Below are positions 17,159 through 24,884 of a stretch of DNA of 64,000 nucleotides, in pieces. The position numbers and the translations under genes were made by a program. The stretch lies in assembly GCF_006716065.1 (NCBI RefSeq), contig NZ_VFOL01000001.1:992001-1056000 (forward strand), in the 5' to 3' direction. Under the pieces are notes generated by a model. It did not search any database. It was given only the letters and a program-made list of their open reading frames with translations, and was not told the origin of the DNA. Each line of letters begins with the position of its first letter. Positions within the stretch are counted from its first letter, which is position 1. This DNA is from Salinispora arenicola (lineage in GTDB: Bacteria; Actinomycetota; Actinomycetes; Mycobacteriales; Micromonosporaceae).

Positions 17159-18102
17159 TCGTAGACCTCCCGGAAACGACGGACCATCCGGATCGACACC
17201 GCATTCAGCGCGAAGGTGATGAGGAACAGCAGGGCGCCGACGGCGAAGACCGAGTCGTAGTCGAGCGACCCGACCGGGATGTCACCCGAGGAGATGTTGG
17301 CGATGAAGGCGGTCATGGTCGCCGCGCCCTCCAACGGGTTGAGGACTATCCGGTCGGACGTGAGACCACCAGCGATCGTGACGATCATGGTTTCGCCAAC
17401 CGCGCGGGAGATCCCCAGGACAACCGCGGCGACGATGCCCGAGATCGCCGCAGGTACCACCACCCGGGTCGACACCTGCATCTTCGTGGAGGCCAGGGCG
17501 TACGCGCCCTCGCGCAGGCTGCGCGGAACGGCCGCCATCGAGTCCTCCGAGATGCTGGCGATGGTCGGCACGATCATGATGCCCATCGCGATACCCGCGA
17601 TGAGCAGGTTCTGGAAGGCCGGCCCGGTGTCGGTCGGCCACCACTTCTGCAACAGCGGGTTGAGCGCGAACAGCGCGACGAAACCGTACACGACGGTTGG
17701 CACGCCGGCGAGCAATTCGATGATCGGCTTGAGCACCCGACGGGTGCGCGGGTTGGCGTACTCCGAGAGGTAGATCGCCGAGCCGAGGCCGAGCGGAACG
17801 GCGATGGCCAGCGCGATGCCCGTCACCACGAACGTGGCGGCGACGAGTGGCAGCACGCCGTACGCCTTCTGCGCGAAGGTCGGCGTCCAGCTCGTGCCGG
17901 TGACGAACTCGATGATGCTGACCTGCCGGAAGAACCCGATCGTCGGCTGCACCAACGCGATGACGATCCCGATCGTGGTGACGACCGAGACCAGCGCGGC
18001 GACGACGAGCAGGACCCTGACCGTGCTGTCAACGGGGCGACGCCGGCCCCGCCGCAGGGCGCTACCTGCGGCGGGGCCGGCGTTTGAGGTGCTGGTGGCC
18101 AC
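17155..18102 (-). CDS. pstC: Phosphate ABC transporter permease PstC
   Basis: 315-aa permease with six membrane spans. Family marks are GLGSAIYLSEYANPRTRRVLKPIIELLAGVP (split across spans 2-3) and the loop VPRSLREGAYALASTKMQ with GISRAVGETMIV. It begins 1 nt after the pstS stop region, and its own stop overlaps the pstA start, so the operon reads pstS-pstC-pstA-pstB. Confidence 0.94.
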   Translation of the reverse strand: MATSTSNAGPAAGSALRRGRRRPVDSTVRVLLVVAALVSVVTTIGIVIALVQPTIGFFRQVSIIEFVTGTSWTPTFAQKAYGVLPLVAATFVVTGIALAIAVPLGLGSAIYLSEYANPRTRRVLKPIIELLAGVPTVVYGFVALFALNPLLQKWWPTDTGPAFQNLLIAGIAMGIMIVPTIASISEDSMAAVPRSLREGAYALASTKMQVSTRVVVPAAISGIVAAVVLGISRAVGETMIVTIAGGLTSDRIVLNPLEGAATMTAFIANISSGDIPVGSLDYDSVFAVGALLFLITFALNAVSIRMVRRFREVYE

Positions 18103-18103
18103 G

Positions 18104-19060
18104 TCAGGCCGCAGCCTTCAGGGCGTCGAATTCGGTCTGGAGGGTGCTCTTCTGCTCCTCGGTCAGCGGGACGTACTGCGCCTCCAGGACGATGTCGTCG
18201 ATCCGCTCGATGTAGAAGGTGACGAAGTCCGCGACCTGCTCCTTCTTGACGCCGGCGTCGCTGACGTAGATGAACAGCGGCCGGGACAGCGGCTGGTAGG
18301 TGTTCTCCTGCGCGGTCTTCAGGCTGGGCTCGACGCAGCCGGAGCCACCGTCGACCTTGAGCGCCTTGAGCTTGTCGGCGTTCTCCTCGAAGTAGGTGAA
18401 GCCGAAGTACCCCAGGCCACCCTTGGTGCCGGCGACACCCTGCACGACCACGTTGTCGTTCTCCGATGCGGTGTAGTCGGTGCGGCTGGCGCCCTCCTCA
18501 CCATTGATCTCGTCGGTGAAGTAGTCAAAGGTGCCGGAGTCGGTACCCGGGCCGAAGAGCTTCAGCGGCTCGTCCGGGAACGTCGGGTCGATCTGCTTCC
18601 AGTTGGTGACCTTGGAGTCCGGCTCCCAGATCGTCTTCAGCTGGTCGACCGTGAGGCAGTCGGCCCAGTCGTTGTCCTTGCTGACCACCACCGTGAGGGC
18701 GTCGTTGGCGACGACGAGTTCCTTGTACTCGATGCCGGCCGCCGCGCACGCCTCCTTCTCCGAGTCCTTGATCGGACGGGAGGCGTCGGAGATGTCGGTC
18801 TCACCCTTGCAGAACCGCTCGAAGCCACCGCCGGTGCCGGAGGTCCCGACGGAGACGTTGACGTCGCTCTGGGTCTCCTTGTAGAAGGTGGCGGCGGCCT
18901 CGCTCAGCGGAGCGACCGTGCTCGAGCCGTTGACCTTGACTTCGCCCGAGAGCTTGTCGCCATCACTGGCCGTGTCGTTGTTGCTGCTGCAGCCGGTAAG
19001 CGCGAGCGCGGCGAGCGCGGCGCCGGCGATGACGCGCCGCGAAAGCACGTTGCGGTTCAC
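18104..19060 (-). CDS. pstS: Phosphate-binding lipoprotein PstS
   Basis: 318-aa extracytoplasmic phosphate receptor. The signal peptide ends in a lipobox LALTGC, with lipidated Cys24. Phosphate-site motifs are present: [26 protein letters not shown], and [15 protein letters not shown]. First gene of the operon; a PHO box lies about 90 nt upstream, so it is expected to be strongly induced by phosphate limitation through PhoP. Confidence 0.95.
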   Translation of the reverse strand: MNRNVLSRRVIAGAALAALALTGCSSNNDTASDGDKLSGEVKVNGSSTVAPLSEAAATFYKETQSDVNVSVGTSGTGGGFERFCKGETDISDASRPIKDSEKEACAAAGIEYKELVVANDALTVVVSKDNDWADCLTVDQLKTIWEPDSKVTNWKQIDPTFPDEPLKLFGPGTDSGTFDYFTDEINGEEGASRTDYTASENDNVVVQGVAGTKGGLGYFGFTYFEENADKLKALKVDGGSGCVEPSLKTAQENTYQPLSRPLFIYVSDAGVKKEQVADFVTFYIERIDDIVLEAQYVPLTEEQKSTLQTEFDALKAAA

Positions 19061-19147
19061 CAGGTAAGCCTCTCTATCGGGGGGTGCCAGCCCGTCCGGG
19101 CCGTACGAGAAGTCAAGCTAGGAGGCCCAGGTAGCCGTCCGACCGGC

Positions 19148-19169
19148 GCTAAGTGAACGAAAAGTGAAC
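19148..19169 (-). promoter_or_regulatory. PHO box upstream of pstS
   Basis: On the minus strand two adjacent 11-mers, GTTCACTTTTC and GTTCACTTAGC, form the direct repeat recognised by actinobacterial PhoP, in the same direction as pstS. Confidence 0.85.
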
Positions 19170-19347
19170 TCCACGACGCAGATCATGGCCGGGATCATCA
19201 GCATTGTGACCATAGGCACACTGACTACCGGGATGTCCGCTATCAAGGCCCCGTGACCGAGGCCGGGTGCCCGGTGGTCCGCCGGATCCGGGGCGGCCGT
19301 TCCGACGCCCGACCCGGACCGGCCGGGCCCGCGCGGGTGCGACCGGC

Positions 19348-19992
19348 CTAGAGCCGGATCGTGCCGGTGACCAGGTAGACAACCTGACGCGCCACGTTGA
19401 CCGCGTGGTCCGCGTACCGCTCGTAGTAGCGGCCGACCAGGGCAAGGTCGATGGCGCTCTCCACCCCGTACTGCCAGCCGGACAGGAGCAGGGACAGCAG
19501 ACGTGACTGGGCGGTGTCGACCTCGTCGTCGTCGAGCCCGATCTGCATGGCGGTCAGCGGATCGCGGGTGGCCAGCACGGTCGATGCCTTCTCCGCAATC
19601 CGCGCTGCCGCCTCGGCCATCTCCGCCACCACGGCCGCCGCCGGCGGGGGGACAACCATGTTCGGGTACCGCATCTGCACGATCTTGGCGATGTGGACGG
19701 CCAGGTCGCCCATCCGCTCGAGGTCACCGGCGATCCGGATCGCACAGAGCACCAGGCGCAAATCCGAGGCGACCGGCTGCTGCCGGGCGAGCAGTTCCGG
19801 GACGGCCGCCTCGATGTCCCCGCGCAGCTGGTCGAGGACCGCGTCGTTCTGGACGACCAGCTCGGCGGCCTCCTGGTCGACATCCAGGAGCGCGGTGCCG
19901 GCACCCCGAATCGCGGCCGTGGCCTCGCGGCTCATCACCGCCAGGGCACCGGTCAGCCGATCAAGCTGCTCGTCGTAGCCGCTCCGGACCAT
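19348..19992 (-). CDS. phoU: Phosphate signalling protein PhoU
   Basis: 214-aa all-helical protein with two PhoU three-helix bundles; metal-site motifs are GDLERMGDLAVHIAKI and GRYYERYADHAVNVARQVVYL. It damps phosphate-starvation signalling by linking the Pst transporter to the sensor kinase. It is upstream of pstS on the same strand, with the PHO box in between, so it has its own promoter. Confidence 0.93.
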   Translation of the reverse strand: MVRSGYDEQLDRLTGALAVMSREATAAIRGAGTALLDVDQEAAELVVQNDAVLDQLRGDIEAAVPELLARQQPVASDLRLVLCAIRIAGDLERMGDLAVHIAKIVQMRYPNMVVPPPAAAVVAEMAEAAARIAEKASTVLATRDPLTAMQIGLDDDEVDTAQSRLLSLLLSGWQYGVESAIDLALVGRYYERYADHAVNVARQVVYLVTGTIRL

Positions 19993-20190
19993 CGCGCCTC
20001 CACCCGCTCACCCCGCGGCTCCGCCGTCGTCCCGAGGGCGGGTACGCCGTGGCGGCCCCCGAGTCAGTCGCATCGCATAGACAGCAACCTACCGGCTACG
20101 GCACGGATCAGCCGAATCTGGCACCGGTCGCGGCGACGACCACACCTCCCCGCTGGTGAGCAGCGGCCCGACCGCTACCTGACCGCCGGG

Positions 20191-21081
20191 TCAGCGAAGG
20201 AGGAAACGGGGCGGCCCGGTGCCGGTGTCCTCCAGCCGGGGCGTCACCGGGCTCGCCGAATCGCGGGTCGCCGCGGCAGCGACGACACCGGCCAGGTTCT
20301 GGCAGGCGGCGACCTGGCCGAGGGTGACCAGGGTGGGTGGGAGCATGGTCAGCTCCCCGGCGCAGGCGTCGGCCGGAGTGATCCACAGTGTCCGGTCGGT
20401 CTCACCGGAGACGTCCCGGGTGCGCTGCCCGACCGGTAGCTGGGCGACGAAGAAGTACGTGTCGAACCGACGCGGCTCGAACTCGGGCGTGATCCACCGA
20501 CTCCACGGCAGCAGCAGATCCGACCGGAGGGTGAGTCCTCGCTCGGCGAGTAGGTCGGCGAAGCCCACCTCCCGCCGTTCCAGGGCAGCCCGGGCCGACT
20601 CCCAGTCGTCGCCGGACACGTCACCGACCACCGTGTCGGCGTCGGGACCGGCGAGCAGGACCCCCGCCTCCTCGAACACCTCCCGTGCGGCGGCGCAGAC
20701 CACCGCCTGCGCCGCCGTCGGAGCCAGTCGCAGCCGGGTTCCCCACTGCGCCGGTGTCGGCCCGGCCCAATCGACATGCGCCGTCGAATCCGACGGGTCC
20801 ACGCCGCCGCCCGGGAAGGCGTACATCCCGCCGAAGGCCATCGCCGCGACCCGACGGATCAGGTACGCCTCGAAGCCGTCCGGGCTCGCGGACACCACTG
20901 TGGCGGAGCCTCCCTGGCGATCCGCCCCGCCACCCGCAACAGCGGCGCCGCCGGTCGGGCGGAGCAGCAGTACGGTCGCCGCCACCCGCGGTACCGCCGG
21001 GTTACCCCCCTGCTCGCGGAACCGCCGGGCGTGCTCCACCACCACCGGTGAAACGGGAAAACCGTCGCCGTCGCTCGTCAT
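20191..21081 (-). CDS. NUDIX hydrolase with a split Nudix box
   Basis: 296-aa hydrolase for a nucleoside-diphosphate-linked substrate. The Nudix motif is present but interrupted: FPGGGVD at 89-95 and AAREVFEEAGVLL at 131-143, about 25-30 residues further apart than in the canonical box. The same kind of insertion is known in NUDT19-type CoA-pyrophosphatase relatives, so an acyl-CoA or CoA-like substrate is possible. TAGGCT ends 6 nt before the ATG, suggesting leaderless expression. Divergent from the oxidoreductase at 21153. Confidence 0.85.
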   Translation of the reverse strand: MTSDGDGFPVSPVVVEHARRFREQGGNPAVPRVAATVLLLRPTGGAAVAGGGADRQGGSATVVSASPDGFEAYLIRRVAAMAFGGMYAFPGGGVDPSDSTAHVDWAGPTPAQWGTRLRLAPTAAQAVVCAAAREVFEEAGVLLAGPDADTVVGDVSGDDWESARAALERREVGFADLLAERGLTLRSDLLLPWSRWITPEFEPRRFDTYFFVAQLPVGQRTRDVSGETDRTLWITPADACAGELTMLPPTLVTLGQVAACQNLAGVVAAAATRDSASPVTPRLEDTGTGPPRFLLR

Positions 21082-21152
21082 GGGACGAGCCTAAATCCCG
21101 ACAGCCGGGAACGCCCAAGAGCGGTTCCGGCGATCTTCGTTAGCGTGCCGCC

Positions 21153-22121
21153 ATGACTCGATGGGGAATCCTTGCCACCGGCCACATCGCCGGGAGCTTC
21201 GCCGAAGACCTCAAGCGGGTGCCGGGGGCCGAGCTGATGGCGGTTGGCTCGCGGACGGCCGAGAGCGCGGAGCGGTTCGCCCGACGGCATGGCGCGCGGC
21301 GCTGGTACGCCTCCTGGTCGGAGCTGGCCGCAGACCCGGACCTGGACGTCGTCTACGTCGCCACTCCGCACGCCGCCCACCACGCAGCTGCCCTCACCTG
21401 CCTGCGAGCCGGGCGGGCGGTACTGCTGGAAAAACCGTTCACCCTCGACCTGGCGACCAGTCGGGACCTGGTGGAGACCGCGCGCGACGCCGGGGTCTTC
21501 CTGATGGAGGCCATGTGGATGCGCACCAACCCGCTCGTTCGGCGGATGTGCGAGCTGGTCGCTGACGGAGCAATCGGCACCGTGGTCAACGTGCGGGGGG
21601 ACTTCGGCGTGGGCGGCCCGTTCTCGTCGGAGCACCGGATGCGGGCGCGGGCCCTGGGCGGTGGGGCGTTGCTGGACCTCGGCGTGTACCCGGTCAGCCT
21701 GGCCCATCTACTGCTCGGGGTGCCCGACCACGTCAGTGCCTGGGCGAAGATCAGCCCGGAGGGAGTGGACGAGAACACCGGAATCGTCCTGGGGTACGAC
21801 ACGGGCGCGATCGCCACGCTCAGCTGCGGAATCATGGCTACGACGGCGATCACCGCCGCGATCACCGGTACGAAGGGCCGGATCGACCTGTCTGAGCCGT
21901 TCTTCCGGCCCAGCTCGCTGACCCTGCACCGGGACGCCACCGCGCCGGAGACGATCCATGCGGACATTGTCGGCAACGGCTACCAGGACGAGGCAGCGGA
22001 GGTGCAGCGCTGCCTCGCCGCCGGCATGCTGGAAAGCCCACTGGTCCCGCACACGGCAACCCTGGAGGTCATGGCGCTGTTGGACCGCATCCGGGCCCAG
22101 ATCGGCGTCGACTACACCTGA
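21153..22121 (+). CDS. Gfo/Idh/MocA-family oxidoreductase
   Basis: 322-aa NAD(P)-dependent dehydrogenase, typically acting on sugars or cyclitols. The N-terminal Rossmann domain has WGILATGHIAGSF; the cofactor/catalytic motif is LLEKPFTLD; the C-terminal domain includes GGGALLDLGVYPVSLAH. This subgroup resembles trans-dihydrodiol or glucose-fructose type enzymes, but the substrate is not predictable. TAGCGT at 21141-21146 lies 6 nt before the ATG. It ends at a shared terminator with pit. Confidence 0.88.
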   Translation: MTRWGILATGHIAGSFAEDLKRVPGAELMAVGSRTAESAERFARRHGARRWYASWSELAADPDLDVVYVATPHAAHHAAALTCLRAGRAVLLEKPFTLDLATSRDLVETARDAGVFLMEAMWMRTNPLVRRMCELVADGAIGTVVNVRGDFGVGGPFSSEHRMRARALGGGALLDLGVYPVSLAHLLLGVPDHVSAWAKISPEGVDENTGIVLGYDTGAIATLSCGIMATTAITAAITGTKGRIDLSEPFFRPSSLTLHRDATAPETIHADIVGNGYQDEAAEVQRCLAAGMLESPLVPHTATLEVMALLDRIRAQIGVDYT

Positions 22122-22130
22122 GCCGGGTGA

Positions 22131-22172
22131 GCGGGTCCCCCGCACCTCGCGAGGCGTTGCCAGGGGACCCGC
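22131..22172. terminator. Bidirectional terminator between oxidoreductase and pit
   Basis: Perfect 10-bp arms GCGGGTCCCC (22131-22140) and GGGGACCCGC (22163-22172). The loop holds a second palindrome, CCTCGCGAGG (22145-22154). Confidence 0.75.
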
Positions 22173-22179
22173 CGCGCCC

Positions 22180-23184
22180 TCAGCTGAACAGCGGGCGGAC
22201 CAGGAAGTACATCAGGGCACCGATGCTGCCGGCAGCGGGGAAGGTAAGGACCCAGGCGCCCACGATGTTGCCGGCGACTCCCCAACGGACCGCGGAGAGC
22301 CGCTTGGTGGCACCCACTCCCATGATCGCCGAGGTGATGGTGTGGGTGGTCGAAATCGGCGCGCCCAGTACCAAGGCGTTGAAGTAGAGCACCGAACTGG
22401 CCACGGTCTCGGCGGCGAAGCCCTCCGGCGGACGCAGATCAATGATCTTCCGGCCCAGGGTCCGGATGATGCGCCACCCACCGGCGTACGTACCGGCGGC
22501 GAGCACCGCTGCGGAGGTCCAGAACGCCCACTCCGGAATGAACGACGGATCGTCCTGGAAGCCGCCGACGAACAGGGCGAGCACCACGATGCCGATGGTC
22601 TTCGCGGCGTCCTGCATGCCGTGGCCGATCGACATGGCCGCGGCCGAGGCGCTCTGGGCCCAGCGGAAGCCTCGGTTGAGCTTGCCCGGATGCCCCCTCC
22701 GGAAGATCCACTGCACAGCGAGCATCACGATGTAGCCGAGCAGGAATCCGACCATCGGCGACAGGATCATCGGCAGGACGACGCTTCGTCCGATGCCGGT
22801 CCACAGCACCGTGCCGGACGCGGCGACGGTGGAACCGACCAGGCCCCCGATCAGTGCGTGCGACGAGGACGATGGCAAACCGTAGTACCAGGTGATCAGG
22901 TTCCAGACGATGGCGCCGATCACACCGGCGAAGACGATGGCCAGGCTGGGTGTTCCGGTGGGCAGCTTCACCAGGCCGCTACCGACGGTCTTGGCGACCT
23001 CCGCCCCGAAGTGCGCACCGATGAAGTTGCCGACCGCCGCCATGGCCAGGGCGACCCGGGGGGTCAGTGCCCGGGTGGAGATGCTGGTCGCGATCGCGTT
23101 GGCGGCGTCGTGGAATCCGTTCGTGTAGTCGAAGACCAACGCGACTGTGATCACCGCCAGCACGGCGACGAGTTCAGGAGTCAC
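22180..23184 (-). CDS. pit: Low-affinity inorganic phosphate transporter (PiT family)
   Basis: 334-aa proton/phosphate symporter with about nine to ten membrane spans. Both PiT signature repeats are present: NGFHDAANAIATSIS near the N-terminus and GHGMQDAAKTIGI in the second half. It starts 3 nt after the DUF47 stop, so the two form an operon, as is usual. The PHO box at 23931-23963 probably controls the pair. Confidence 0.93.
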   Translation of the reverse strand: MTPELVAVLAVITVALVFDYTNGFHDAANAIATSISTRALTPRVALAMAAVGNFIGAHFGAEVAKTVGSGLVKLPTGTPSLAIVFAGVIGAIVWNLITWYYGLPSSSSHALIGGLVGSTVAASGTVLWTGIGRSVVLPMILSPMVGFLLGYIVMLAVQWIFRRGHPGKLNRGFRWAQSASAAAMSIGHGMQDAAKTIGIVVLALFVGGFQDDPSFIPEWAFWTSAAVLAAGTYAGGWRIIRTLGRKIIDLRPPEGFAAETVASSVLYFNALVLGAPISTTHTITSAIMGVGATKRLSAVRWGVAGNIVGAWVLTFPAAGSIGALMYFLVRPLFS

Positions 23185-23187
23185 GGA

Positions 23188-23814
23188 TCAGGACTCCTTG
23201 ACCGCGATTGTCTCGACTGTGTTCGCCACGTGCTCGAAGGCGTCGCAGGCGGCCTCCAACTCGTCGGCGACCTCCTTCATCTTCAGCACGGTCAACGCGT
23301 CGTACTCGCCGGAGAAGAGCCGGACCAACAGCATCCGGTACGCCTGGTCGCCGTCGTTTTCCAGTCGGTTGCACTCGATCCAGTAGTCCTCGAGGTCGCG
23401 CATCGACCTCAGCCGGGGCATCGCCGCGGCGGTCAACCTCGCCTGCTGGTCCAGGACGTTGACCAACTCGTGCATCTCCCGCGGCAGCGACGGCAGCTGG
23501 GTCAGGCCGTACAGGTAGAGCAGATTGCCGACCGCCTCCAGGTGGTCCATGACGTCATCCAGCAGCGAACCGAGCCGGTAGATGTCCTCCCGGTCGAACG
23601 GCGTGATGAAGGTAGAGTTGATCTTCTTGTACAGCTCATGGGTGATCTGGTCGCTGTCGTGCTCCACCTCGGTGAGCCGCTCGCTGACCGACTGCACCAC
23701 CACGCCGGGCAGGGCGAGTTCGTTGAGCAGCTCGGTACCCCGCACCAGGTTCTGCGCGGCCCTGGTGAAGAGCTCGTAGAAGGCACCCTCGTTCGGGCGG
23801 AAGGAAAACTTCAC
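23188..23814 (-). CDS. DUF47 family PhoU-like protein
   Basis: 208-aa helical PhoU-like regulator paired with Pit transporters. Conserved motifs are EHDSDQITHELYKKINSTFI, PFDREDIYRLGSLLDDVMD and VKMKEV-type helices near the end. GTG at 23814 follows GAGG with 8-nt spacing. It probably modulates the transporter encoded immediately downstream. Confidence 0.9.
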   Translation of the reverse strand: MKFSFRPNEGAFYELFTRAAQNLVRGTELLNELALPGVVVQSVSERLTEVEHDSDQITHELYKKINSTFITPFDREDIYRLGSLLDDVMDHLEAVGNLLYLYGLTQLPSLPREMHELVNVLDQQARLTAAAMPRLRSMRDLEDYWIECNRLENDGDQAYRMLLVRLFSGEYDALTVLKMKEVADELEAACDAFEHVANTVETIAVKES

Positions 23815-23930
23815 AGGACGGACCTCGTTGTGTCGGTGGGGGGTGACAGCCGCCCCGTGGGGTGACCTGAGTGGGAATGCTAGGTGTCGACAAAACCGCA
23901 GATGAACCGGCCCACCACTGGCCAACCCTC

Positions 23931-23963
23931 GTTAACTGTTCGTTCACTATCAGTTCACCTTCA
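23931..23963. promoter_or_regulatory. Triple PHO box upstream of the DUF47-pit operon
   Basis: Three consecutive 11-mers, GTTAACTGTTC, GTTCACTATCA and GTTCACCTTCA, lie on the plus strand, about 115 nt before the DUF47 start. They point away from that gene, opposite to the pstS arrangement, but no plus-strand gene follows. Confidence 0.7.
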
Positions 23964-24311
23964 CCAGTTGTGATGCACCTCCGTTCCGAGCGGGCGCCGA
24001 AGCCGGCAGGCGGATACCCGAGCAGGAAAGCGCCGAACGTCCCGCACAGAACGTCTCCCCGCAGATCGGTGCCGAACCCCGTGCCCGCACCGGCCACGGG
24101 GGCCGTGCACCGGGCGGCGGGCTTCCGGTGCACACCGACCCACGCTCCTCCGCGTACGCCGATCGAGCCGCTCGCCCACCCGGGCAACGGCGCACCGGCA
24201 CCGGCGGTGGGCTGGTCAACCCGCGAGCCCGGAACCCGGAAGACCCGAGACCACCCGCCCTGGGCGCCGACGTGCAGCTGGCCGCACGGTGCCCACCGGT
24301 GCGGACACCCG
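23964..24311. other. Gene-free stretch between DUF402 and the PHO box
   Basis: About 350 bp with no supported gene on either strand; frames that cross it are Pro/Arg/Ala-rich shadows. No strong repeat or structured element was seen. Confidence 0.5.
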
Positions 24312-24818
24312 TCAGACGACCAACGCCAACCACTTCCGGTACGACGTGGCGAACGGCTCGGTGCCATCGCCCAACGCACCGAACAGCCAGTGGGCCGCGG
24401 CGTACGCCTCGGTGGCCACCTCGTCCGGGTAGCCGAACTGCTTGCGGTGGTCGGCGAACTCGTCCTCGTCCAGCAACTCCACCAGGCCGGAGCCGCGCCG
24501 ACGCACCACGTCGAGGTCGAGGTCGACCAGGTGCACGGTGTCGTCGTCCTCCCAACGGGCTGGGCTGGCGATGTCGCAGTAGACCTCACTGGTGCGTGGC
24601 GGCGGGTTGAACATGCCGGTCCACCAGGCGTGGTGTGGCACCAGGAGGACGAACGGGATCTGCTCGACGGAGGGGCGGCCGTGGTAGACCGAGGGGGTGC
24701 CGACCGACACGCCGAGCCAGACGCCGAGATCGTCCTCGGTCAGCCGGCGGGCCGGGTAGTCGCGGTGCGCGCTGCCGTCGTACTTGCGGTAGATCACGCG
24801 GACCACGTCGCTCGGCAT
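24312..24818 (-). CDS. DUF402 domain protein
   Basis: 168-aa soluble protein of the DUF402 fold, related to the FomD/YgaC nucleoside-diphosphatase-like group. Typical motifs are VYHGRPSVEQIPFVLLVPHHAWWTGMFN, and YCDIASPARWEDDDTVHLVDLDLDVV with its acidic cluster. Family members are metal-dependent nucleotide phosphohydrolases or unknown. TAGGGT ends 7 nt before the ATG, implying a leaderless mRNA. Divergent from the helicase gene. Confidence 0.85.
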   Translation of the reverse strand: MPSDVVRVIYRKYDGSAHRDYPARRLTEDDLGVWLGVSVGTPSVYHGRPSVEQIPFVLLVPHHAWWTGMFNPPPRTSEVYCDIASPARWEDDDTVHLVDLDLDVVRRRGSGLVELLDEDEFADHRKQFGYPDEVATEAYAAAHWLFGALGDGTEPFATSYRKWLALVV

Positions 24819-24884
24819 GTCTGGCACCCTAGCCGATTCGGTTGAACCGACGTAGCAGGGAAGTAACCGGGCGCCATCGGCCAG

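Noticed and set aside
17804..19156. Plus-strand open frame of 450 codons over pstC and pstS
   Set aside because: Both minus-strand genes are unambiguous; the plus frame has no recognisable motif.
21958..23865. Plus-strand open frame of 635 codons
   Set aside because: Antisense to pit and the DUF47 gene and overlapping the end of the oxidoreductase; shadow of GC-rich codons.
24128..24610. Coding frames through the gap next to DUF402
   Set aside because: Pro/Arg-rich shadows with no start signals or domains.
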